Assembly: GCA_017633255.1 (NCBI GenBank) | Contig: JAGBPS010000011.1 | Location: forward strand, 1-60,999 | From: Bacteroidales bacterium | GTDB taxonomy: Bacteria > Bacteroidota > Bacteroidia > Bacteroidales > WCHB1-69 | DNA length: 60,999 bases | Direction: 5' to 3' | Shown here: positions 54,471 through 60,999 of the stretch, piece after piece | Numbering within the stretch: the first letter of the stretch is position 1 | Layout: every line of letters starts with the position of its first letter | Notes under the pieces: generated by a model | Told to the model about the DNA's origin: nothing | What the model saw: only the letters and a program-made list of their open reading frames with translations | Databases searched by the model: none | Program-made: the position numbers and the translations under genes

Positions 54471-55934
54471 TTATTTCTTCTTTGGGGTGTTTTTCAGAAC
54501 GTCAACGAGGAAGTCCCAGAACTTGCCCACAGAATCGATGTTCACTCTTTCATCGGGTGAATGAGGATGCTCGATGGTCGGACCGAAGGAAATCATATCC
54601 CAGTCGGGATAGCGTGAGCCGAAGAGACCGCATTCGAGACCGGCGTGGATAGCCATAATGGCGGGATCCTTGGCAAATTTCTTCTTGTACACGGTCATAC
54701 AGGTCTTCAGAATCGGGGATTCCATATTGGGTTTCCAGCCAGGATAAGCACCGGTCAGTTCGATGTCGGCACCTGCCAGTTCGGCGATAGCCACCATCTT
54801 CTGTCCGAGGGCATCCTTAGCGGAGTTGACAGAGCTACGGAGCAAGCAGCAAACTCTGAGTTCGCCCTTCTCAGCATGGAAGATAGCCAGGTTGTTGGAA
54901 GTTTCCACCAAGTCCTTCATGGAATCGCTCATGCGCTGCACGCCATTAGGAATAGCGAACACCATGTTCACGATGCGTTTCTGAGCGTCGGCATCCATCA
55001 TCTTCTTGGGAGTGTCCACAGCGGTCACTTTCAATACCATATCAGGTTCGGTAGCGGCAAATTCAGCCTTTACCGTATCCGTAAATTTCTTCACGAAGCG
55101 TTTGTAAGCGGCGACTTTATCTTCAGGAAGCACCACAGTGGCCAGAGCTTCACGCGGAATAGCGTTACGCAGGCTACCACCGTTCACGCAGCACAGATGA
55201 GCTTCATAATTGTCAATAGAGCTCTTCAGCAAGCGGGTCATCAGCTTGTTGGCGTTGGCACGGCCCAAGTTGATATCCATACCGGAGTGACCACCCTTCA
55301 AACCAGTGAGGAAGAGCTGCAAAGCCTTCATACCAGCGGGAACAGCTTTTTCTTTGTACTTCATGGTGAAGTTGGCATCCAAACCACCGGCGCAACCCAC
55401 ATAGAGTTCGCCCTCGGTTTCGGAATCCAAGTTGATCAGGATTTTACCATTCAGCACACCTGATTTCAGGCCGAAAGCACCTGTCATACCGGTTTCCTCG
55501 TCAACAGTGGCCAGCACTTCTATAGGACCGTGAGCCACATCCTTGGAAACGAGAACTGCCAAAGCTGCGGAAACACCTACACCATTGTCAGCACCCAGGG
55601 TAGTACCGTTAGCTCTCACCCAACCCTTGTCAATACGGGTTTCAATAGGATCTTTGGTAAAATCGTGTTTCTTGTCGCTGTTGGCCTGGGGAACCATGTC
55701 AACGTGGCCCTGCAAGATAACAGGAACACATTTTTCCATACCCTTGGTAGCGGGAGCACTGAAAAACAGATTGCCGGTTTTGTCCTGCTTGCAATCAATT
55801 TTGTTCTTCTTGGCCCATACTTTCAGGGCTTCAGTTAATTGTTTCTCATGTTTTGAAGGATGAGGAACGGAGCAAATGTTGCTGAAGATTTCCCATAACT
55901 GTTTGGGATACAATTTTTTGATTTCTTCGTTCAT
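54471..55934 (-). CDS. pepD: Aminoacyl-histidine dipeptidase (PepD, M20 family)
   Basis: 487 residues, the standard PepD length. Cytosolic di-zinc dipeptidase of broad specificity (carnosine-type). Zinc ligands and catalytic residues can be seen: VILQGHVDMVP (H and D), GADNGVG (bridging Asp), ATVDEETGMTGAF (catalytic Glu and ligand Glu), LDSETEGE and TIEHPHSPDERV (late His). It follows lolD by 41 bases in the same direction. Confidence 0.96.
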   Translation of the reverse strand: MNEEIKKLYPKQLWEIFSNICSVPHPSKHEKQLTEALKVWAKKNKIDCKQDKTGNLFFSAPATKGMEKCVPVILQGHVDMVPQANSDKKHDFTKDPIETRIDKGWVRANGTTLGADNGVGVSAALAVLVSKDVAHGPIEVLATVDEETGMTGAFGLKSGVLNGKILINLDSETEGELYVGCAGGLDANFTMKYKEKAVPAGMKALQLFLTGLKGGHSGMDINLGRANANKLMTRLLKSSIDNYEAHLCCVNGGSLRNAIPREALATVVLPEDKVAAYKRFVKKFTDTVKAEFAATEPDMVLKVTAVDTPKKMMDADAQKRIVNMVFAIPNGVQRMSDSMKDLVETSNNLAIFHAEKGELRVCCLLRSSVNSAKDALGQKMVAIAELAGADIELTGAYPGWKPNMESPILKTCMTVYKKKFAKDPAIMAIHAGLECGLFGSRYPDWDMISFGPTIEHPHSPDERVNIDSVGKFWDFLVDVLKNTPKKK

Positions 55935-55976
55935 AGTTCTTTGAATTTTAATATTAAGAATTTTGAAAATAATCTT

Positions 55977-56630
55977 CTACATTGAAATCTGCCCGTCGCG
56001 CATCACAATACAACGATCGGACAGTTTGGCCAATTCTTCGTTGTGGGTAACAATAATGAAAGTTTGATGGAAGCGGTCCCGGAGTTCGAAGAACAGCTGA
56101 TGCAATTTCCGGGCATTTTCGGTATCAAGGTTGCCCGAAGGTTCATCGGCAAGAATCAGATCGGGATTATTAGCCAGCGCACGGGCCACCGCCACACGCT
56201 GCTGCTCGCCCCCCGACAGTTCCGAGGGTTTATGCCCTACCCTGTCATCGAGTTTCAAAAAACTCAACAACTCCTGCGCCCGCTGCTGCGCCTCATGTCT
56301 GGCCTTGCCAGCAATCAGCATGGGCAGCATCACGTTTTCCACAGCTGTGAATTCGGGAAGCAAATGATGAAACTGAAAAACAAAACCGATGTGGGCACTG
56401 CGGAAATCCGACAGCTGGTCATCAGACAGCGTATGGATTTTGACATCATCAATGATGATTTCGCCCTTATCGGGACGGTCAAGCGTGCCTATCAAATGCA
56501 AAAGTGTGGACTTCCCCGCACCTGAAGGACCGACAATAGTCACTACTTGAGAGGTTTGCACCTCCAACGTAATTCCCTTCAGCACCTTCAGCGAGCCGAA
56601 GCTTTTATCCACACTACAGACCTGTATCAT
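55977..56630 (-). CDS. lolD: ABC transporter ATP-binding protein, LolD type
   Basis: 217 residues. Walker [10 protein letters not shown] at 34-42, Q-loop [10 protein letters not shown], signature [10 protein letters not shown], Walker [13 protein letters not shown] and switch histidine in VTHNEEL. The [19 protein letters not shown] segment is typical of LolD, the ATPase that drives lipoprotein release from the inner membrane. The membrane subunits (LolC/E) are not adjacent, so substrate assignment rests on sequence only. Just downstream of the lipoprotein gene's terminator. Confidence 0.9.
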   Translation of the reverse strand: MIQVCSVDKSFGSLKVLKGITLEVQTSQVVTIVGPSGAGKSTLLHLIGTLDRPDKGEIIIDDVKIHTLSDDQLSDFRSAHIGFVFQFHHLLPEFTAVENVMLPMLIAGKARHEAQQRAQELLSFLKLDDRVGHKPSELSGGEQQRVAVARALANNPDLILADEPSGNLDTENARKLHQLFFELRDRFHQTFIIVTHNEELAKLSDRCIVMRDGQISM

Positions 56631-56645
56631 AGCAAGTCTCTTTTA

Positions 56646-56680
56646 ATAAAATAAAGCGTAGGCCTTGACAGCCTACGCTT
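56646..56680 (-). terminator. Rho-independent terminator of the small lipoprotein gene
   Basis: Perfect ten-pair stem AAGCGTAGGC/GCCTACGCTT with a seven-base loop (56654-56680), followed on the minus strand by TTTATTTTATT. Confidence 0.85.
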
Positions 56681-56697
56681 AGTTCTAACAGCAATTT

Positions 56698-56913
56698 TTA
56701 TTCGTGTCTGCAATCTACTCTTTTCACAGCACCTGCATAGCCTTCGGTCATCTTATCGGTCTGGTTGCCACATTCCTGTGCTGACATCTTACCTCTTTGA
56801 TAGGTTTGTGTTGTACCATCCTGTGCAGTAACAGTGCAAACACAGTCTCTTTTACAAGAAGCAAAACCAAAAACGATTGCACCCATTGCCAATACACAAA
56901 GTAACTTTTTCAT
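56698..56913 (-). CDS. Small cysteine-rich lipoprotein
   Basis: 71 residues. Lipoprotein signal MKKLLCVLAMGAIVFGFASC, with the lipobox cysteine at position 20. The mature part of about 50 residues has CVCTVTAQDGTTQTYQ and further cysteines near positions 48 and 68, enough for one or two disulfides. It has its own promoter and terminator, so it is an independent unit. I do not recognise a family; such small Bacteroidota lipoproteins are usually uncharacterised. Confidence 0.8.
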   Translation of the reverse strand: MKKLLCVLAMGAIVFGFASCKRDCVCTVTAQDGTTQTYQRGKMSAQECGNQTDKMTEGYAGAVKRVDCRHE

Positions 56914-56945
56914 TGTTATGATATTTTAGTTAAACATACAAAAGG

Positions 56946-56953
56946 CAAAAATA
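56946..56953 (-). promoter_or_regulatory. -7 box (TATTTTTG) of the small lipoprotein gene
   Basis: Exact TAnnTTTG match 33 bases ahead of the ATG, with a TTG 18 bases further upstream on the minus strand. Confidence 0.65.
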
Positions 56954-57002
56954 CAAAAAAAATCGAAAAAACAACAATTCTTTGAATTTAAAATACACAT
57001 TA

Positions 57003-58178
57003 TTAATTAAAGAACTGCTTTACCCTGCTGAAGAAACCTTGGTCGCTCTTGCCCGGCTTCGGTTTGAAATTCTCAGCATCCATCAGTTTCTCGATAGCGG
57101 CCTTCTCGTCCTTGGTCAGCGACTTCGGTGTCCACACATTGATATTGACAATCAGGTCACCGATGATGCGGCTGTTCAATTCAGGCAAGCCCTTGCCCTG
57201 CAATCTCAGAATCTGTCCGCTCTGAGTTCCTGCCGCGATTTTGATCCGCGCCTTACCCGTCAGCGTAGGAACTTCGACGGTAGCACCCAGTGCTGCCTGC
57301 GGGAAGGAAATATAATAGTTCAAATAAATATTGTTGCCGTTACGTTCGAAGAGTTCGTGTTCCTGCTCCTCTATCAGCACTAGCAAGTCGCCGTTAACTC
57401 CGCCATTGGGAGCGGCATTGCCTTTGCCACGCATGGTCAGCTGCATGCCTTCGGCCACACCTGCCGGAATGTTGACGGTCACCACTTCCTCACCCTTGAC
57501 AACACCATTGCCACCGCAGTGCGGGCATTTGTCCTTAATCACCTCGCCTGTGCCGCCGCAAGTGCCACAAACTGTCACCTGCTGCATCACACCGAACATG
57601 GTACGCTGCTGCGACACCACCTGGCCACTACCCTTGCAGGTAGGACAGGTCGTCACACCGTTTTTGTCCTTGGCGCCCGTTCCACCGCAATGCTCACAGG
57701 GTATCAGTTTCTGAATCTTGATTTTCTTTTCGACACCACTATTGATTTCCTCCAAGGTCAGTTTCACCTTGATACGGATATTGGTACCACGGCGCACACG
57801 TTTGCCCTGTCCATGGCCACCTCCGCCGAAACCCGAGAAGCCGGAAAAACCGCCTCCCGAAAAACCGGAGAAACCACCTCCGAACAAATCACCGAAACGT
57901 TCAAAGATGGTATTCAAGTCAAAATCAACATTATAGCCACCGCCAGCAGCCCCACTCATGCCCGCATGGCCGAACTGGTCGTAACGGGCTTTCTTGTCCG
58001 GATTGCTTAGCACATCGTAGGCCTCGGCCGCCTCCTTGAACTTTTCCTCCGCATCTTTGTCTCCCGGATTACGGTCGGGATGGTACTGCATGGCTTTCTT
58101 TCGGTATGCCTTTTTTATTTCGTCTGCTGTCGCGGTTTTCTCCACGCCCAGCACTTCATAATAGTCTCTTTTTTCCAT
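57003..58178 (-). CDS. dnaJ: Chaperone protein DnaJ (HSP40)
   Basis: 391 residues, full length. J domain with the HPD motif (YHPDRNPG), a glycine/phenylalanine-rich region ([21 protein letters not shown]), four zinc-binding repeats ([36 protein letters not shown]) and the C-terminal substrate domains. It stimulates DnaK ATPase and delivers clients. It follows grpE by 71 bases with no promoter between, so it depends on the sigma-54-type promoter ahead of grpE. dnaK is not in the window. Confidence 0.97.
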   Translation of the reverse strand: MEKRDYYEVLGVEKTATADEIKKAYRKKAMQYHPDRNPGDKDAEEKFKEAAEAYDVLSNPDKKARYDQFGHAGMSGAAGGGYNVDFDLNTIFERFGDLFGGGFSGFSGGGFSGFSGFGGGGHGQGKRVRRGTNIRIKVKLTLEEINSGVEKKIKIQKLIPCEHCGGTGAKDKNGVTTCPTCKGSGQVVSQQRTMFGVMQQVTVCGTCGGTGEVIKDKCPHCGGNGVVKGEEVVTVNIPAGVAEGMQLTMRGKGNAAPNGGVNGDLLVLIEEQEHELFERNGNNIYLNYYISFPQAALGATVEVPTLTGKARIKIAAGTQSGQILRLQGKGLPELNSRIIGDLIVNINVWTPKSLTKDEKAAIEKLMDAENFKPKPGKSDQGFFSRVKQFFN

Positions 58179-58249
58179 ACTTTCAATCTGTTTTCAAACT
58201 CCCTTCGCTATTTCGTATCTTTATTGACCTATGTTTTCGTCATCAATTC

Positions 58250-58948
58250 TTAATTCGCCACCACTACTTTCGAGTAACGGATTACCTTGTCCTTGATTTT
58301 GTAACCTTTCTCTGTCACATCCATCACCTTGCCCTTGTCTTCTTCCTTTTGGGCTGGGAAATGTGTAATGGCTTCATGATAATCAGTATTGAACTCCTCG
58401 CCTTTGGCCTTGATTTCTTCCACGTCAAAACGTTTCAGCAACTGCTGCAATTTATTGTAAATCAACACAAAACCTTCCTTAATAGCCGTCACCTCCTCAG
58501 ATTTCTCATTGGCAGCGATAGCTCTCTCAAAATCATCGATCACAGGCAGCAAACCCACAATCACCTTTTCAGAGGCCGTGGACAACAGTTCCAACTTTTC
58601 CTTATTGGTACGTTTTTTATAATTATCGAATTCTGAATACAGACGCAAAAATCTATCATTCAATTCTTTATATTTAATCTCCGCTTCTTCCAACTTTTTT
58701 TTCAGTTCGTCGTCCTCAGACTTTTTTCTTCCGAAGAAAGAACGGTTTTTCTTCTTCTCTCCTGCTTTTTCCTCTTCTTTTGCGTCATTTTGTTCCGTTT
58801 GGGTGCTCTCAGTGTCATTTTCACTCAAATCTGTGTCATTTTCCACCTGATTATTGTCAGAATCACCCGACAAATTGTCATGTTTTTGCTGACACTCCTG
58901 TTCGGGATTCATTTCCTCATTCGGAATCTCATTCTCTTTCTCTTTCAT
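58250..58948 (-). CDS. grpE: Nucleotide exchange factor GrpE
   Basis: 232 residues. A long acidic, low-complexity N-terminus (to about residue 85) precedes the coiled coil (LKKKLEEAEIKYKELNDRFLRLYSEFDNYKKRT) and the GrpE core (LLPVIDDFERAI, GFVLIYNKLQQLL, F..HEAITHFPA). It releases ADP from DnaK. First gene of the grpE-dnaJ pair. Confidence 0.96.
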   Translation of the reverse strand: MKEKENEIPNEEMNPEQECQQKHDNLSGDSDNNQVENDTDLSENDTESTQTEQNDAKEEEKAGEKKKNRSFFGRKKSEDDELKKKLEEAEIKYKELNDRFLRLYSEFDNYKKRTNKEKLELLSTASEKVIVGLLPVIDDFERAIAANEKSEEVTAIKEGFVLIYNKLQQLLKRFDVEEIKAKGEEFNTDYHEAITHFPAQKEEDKGKVMDVTEKGYKIKDKVIRYSKVVVAN

Positions 58949-59005
58949 AATATATTGATTTTTAATTTATTAGCAATAATAAACATTTAAACACATTCTA
59001 TCCTT

Positions 59006-59022
59006 GGCAATTTTCGTGCCAA
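59006..59022 (-). promoter_or_regulatory. Sigma-54-type promoter of grpE-dnaJ
   Basis: The minus strand reads TTGGCACGAAAATTGCC. GG and GC are exactly ten bases apart; TGGCACG and TTGC are consensus. The start of transcription would be near 58996, about 48 bases ahead of grpE. The site is also an imperfect palindrome (TTGGCA...TGCCAA). No exact TAnnTTTG box was found in this gap. Confidence 0.72.
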
Positions 59023-59064
59023 AGACAGAAATATACAACAATTTAAAATAGTAATTAACGACCG

Positions 59065-60999
59065 CTATTCCGGCTGAGAAGAGATGTCGGAGTTACCTTG
59101 CGATGCCTTCGACTCAAGTTCCATCTTGCCGAAACGAAGAGTGATGCCCACGCTGATAGAACGGCTCACATACTTGGTGTTGCTGGTGGAGATAAAATAA
59201 GGATTTTTCTCCTCGCTGCGTCGGGCGTTCCAGTTGAAAAGGTCGTTCACATTGACATAAACCGACAATTTGCGCTTGAAGAAATCGGCGTTCAGACCAA
59301 AGTCGAAAGAATAGGTGGGCAGTGTGACACTGAACAGCGTTTTTCTCGGCGACCGGTAGCTGAGGGAAGCGTGTACCTCCAGCGTCTTCCACAACTTCGA
59401 CCACAGATTCAGACGAAGGCTATAGCCCAGGTTTTTAACCACCTTTGTCTCATTTTCACGGAACAAGAACGTCGAATAGCTGTAATAAATATTGGCATAC
59501 ATGCGAATATTCATAAAAGGCTTGGGCCTCCATGTCACATTCAACTCGCCTCCGGTGTAGTAACTCTCACTCGAATTATACGGTTGGGTGAAGGTGACCA
59601 CACGGCCGAAAATGGGATCGTAAACCACATCACTCATCGTGTTGATTTCGTTCTTTGAGTTACGGAAATAAGCGGACAGTCCCACGCTGCCGAACTTCTG
59701 GAAGAACTTGGTCCAGCCTGCATCCAACGAATGGGTGTAAGTAGGCAGCAAATCGGGATTACCCATAGAGAAGGCATCCTCGTCGTAGCTATGGAAAGTG
59801 GTTATCTGAGAAGACGAGGGATTTCTGACCCTGCGGGTATAACTCAACTTAAAATTATGCATGGATTTCGTCCGATACGACAAATGTAGAGATGGATACA
59901 AGCTCCAGTATCCCTTGACCACATTATCCGCAGGAGAATTCTGGATATTCAAATTGTAATGGATATACTGCGAGCGCAAACCGCCTTTGATAGTAAACCC
60001 ACCGAATTTGTGCTCGATAGTGACATACGCGTCAAAATCGCCTTCAATAGAGTTCGCATTGTAGTAACGCAAGGAATCCAGCGCATACTGCGAATCCGTT
60101 CCCCGCACCAGAGTGTCATACTTCCTCAAGTCAGTTGAACGTCCGATATCTCCACTTATGCCAAGGCTGATCTCACCATTTTCATGATAGGGAATTGTAT
60201 AATCGACCCCGCCGTCGAAACTATAGGACAAGCCTCTCGTAAGACCGTTTTTCGTTTTGTCCATATAATTCTGAGCAGCATAATCACGGTCAAAGAAAGA
60301 ATTATCTCTGTTAAAATGAAGACTACCGCCTATATTGGCTTCAATCATGTGACCTTTCTTATCGAACTCATGTTCGTACCACACGCCCATATAACTGCCA
60401 GTGCCCACACTTTTATTATCATTGATGGTTGTATAGTTGAACAATTCGCGTCCTGTAGGCAAGAGGTATTCATCCCTTGAAGTAAACGACTCGGAATTAC
60501 TCTTTGCGAAATTAGGATAAGCTCCCAACCAGAAACTGAGCGTGTTCATGCTGTCGATTTTGTATGAGCCGTTAAAATTCAAGTTGAAATGCATATTATG
60601 ACTTTTCGACTGACCGTAACCATAACCATAATTGGCGGTGTCCAATCCGCCACCAGGAGCATCCACCAGTCGCAACGAGGTGGACTCGCTTTTGCTTTTC
60701 CAGAGAGAATACCACATGCCCGCATACAAATTGATCGACCACTTCTCGTTGGCCCACACATACGACACCCACGGTCCCACATCAGGTTTTGAAGAGCCAC
60801 GGACACCAAAACTGACAAAACTGTTTTTCTTGATATTGCTGGTGGTCACAATGTTGATAATTCCACCGTCACTTTTCGCGCTATATCTTGCCGAAGGATT
60901 AGTAATCACTTCGATACGCTCCAACGTATTGGCAGGCAGCTGTTTGATAAACTCCTTCAGGCTTTCCTCGTTCAGATGCGAGGGTTTGCCATTCAACCA
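59065..60999 (-). CDS. TonB-receptor-like outer-membrane beta-barrel protein (5' end outside window)
   Basis: At least 644 residues. The frame is open at the right edge (a TTG at 60996 is internal, not the start). The visible N-terminal part (LNGKPSHLNEESLKEFIKQLPANTLERIEVITNPSARYSAKSDGGIINIVT) is the end of a TonB-dependent receptor plug domain. The rest is an alternating aromatic beta-barrel of the OMP_b-brl_3 kind (SFWLGAYPNFAKSNSE, HNFKLSYTRRVRNPSSSQI, NVNDLFNWN). A carboxypeptidase-regulatory domain and signal peptide are expected upstream. The polar C-terminal tail (SKASQGNSDISSQPE) is unusual, since barrels normally end in an aromatic residue. Substrate unknown. Confidence 0.92.
   Translation of the reverse strand, partial: WLNGKPSHLNEESLKEFIKQLPANTLERIEVITNPSARYSAKSDGGIINIVTTSNIKKNSFVSFGVRGSSKPDVGPWVSYVWANEKWSINLYAGMWYSLWKSKSESTSLRLVDAPGGGLDTANYGYGYGQSKSHNMHFNLNFNGSYKIDSMNTLSFWLGAYPNFAKSNSESFTSRDEYLLPTGRELFNYTTINDNKSVGTGSYMGVWYEHEFDKKGHMIEANIGGSLHFNRDNSFFDRDYAAQNYMDKTKNGLTRGLSYSFDGGVDYTIPYHENGEISLGISGDIGRSTDLRKYDTLVRGTDSQYALDSLRYYNANSIEGDFDAYVTIEHKFGGFTIKGGLRSQYIHYNLNIQNSPADNVVKGYWSLYPSLHLSYRTKSMHNFKLSYTRRVRNPSSSQITTFHSYDEDAFSMGNPDLLPTYTHSLDAGWTKFFQKFGSVGLSAYFRNSKNEINTMSDVVYDPIFGRVVTFTQPYNSSESYYTGGELNVTWRPKPFMNIRMYANIYYSYSTFLFRENETKVVKNLGYSLRLNLWSKLWKTLEVHASLSYRSPRKTLFSVTLPTYSFDFGLNADFFKRKLSVYVNVNDLFNWNARRSEEKNPYFISTSNTKYVSRSISVGITLRFGKMELESKASQGNSDISSQPE

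Noticed and set aside
60579..60996. TTG at 60996 as the start of the outer-membrane protein
   Set aside because: The sequence begins in the middle of a TonB plug domain and the frame stays open to the window edge, so the gene is truncated rather than short.

Overview
The window looks like chromosome of an uncultured or little-studied member of the Bacteroidota, most likely Bacteroidales. The evidence is: C-terminal type IX secretion (T9SS) sorting domains of type A and type B (gliding-motility/CHU_C type); GWxTD, DUF2851, FISUMP and PCMD-like proteins; a TonB-receptor-like outer-membrane barrel; an Rnf gene block; and at least ten exact TAnnTTTG -7 boxes of the Bacteroidota housekeeping sigma factor just ahead of genes.

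Layout. 1-18.5 kb (minus strand) is a tightly packed run of seven genes for exported modular proteins. The last, entered at 8652 and still open at base 1, encodes at least 2,884 residues with three tandem FG-GAP beta-propeller modules. Ahead of it lie four paralogues with two DUF1566/Lcl_C-like domains each, one relative whose first domain is replaced by four repeats, and a beta-helix/FISUMP protein. 18.7-27.7 kb is one 3,016-residue SprB-like adhesin with a T9SS type B tail. 27.9-29.9 kb is groES-groEL. 30.3-41.5 kb (minus) carries a carboxypeptidase-regulatory-domain protein, a PG_1098-like methyltransferase, rnfA-E-G-D (without rnfB and rnfC), a dus gene, two T9SS type A proteins, a GWxTD protein and argF. 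41.8-48.7 kb (plus) carries tRNA-Ala(GGC), a DUF2851 protein, an ECF sigma factor overlapping a membrane protein with a CHU_C tail, an M16-like protein without the zinc motif, and a fibronectin-like T9SS protein. 48.7-61 kb (minus) carries tadA, a beta-helix T9SS protein, a MntA/HepT toxin-antitoxin pair, tlyA, pepD, lolD, a small lipoprotein, grpE-dnaJ and a truncated outer-membrane barrel.

How it works together. Much of the coding capacity is for the cell surface: long repeat proteins with signal peptides, several with T9SS tails, and a sigma/anti-sigma-like pair whose membrane partner itself carries a sorting-type domain. The 'GCDSVVTLHLT' repeat, the DUF1566-like domain and beta-helix segments recur in different combinations, which points to a shuffling surface repertoire.

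The most striking regulatory signal is that both chaperone operons, groES-groEL and grpE-dnaJ, are preceded by near-perfect sigma-54 promoters (TTGGCACG-N4-TTGC, GG and GC ten bases apart) and show no TAnnTTTG box or CIRCE element. Other notable items are repeat families in intergenic DNA, one of which appears in frame inside a T9SS protein; simple-sequence repeats in the leaders of rnfA, tadA and tlyA; and the split Rnf block. No CRISPR array, rRNA, prophage or intact insertion sequence was seen.
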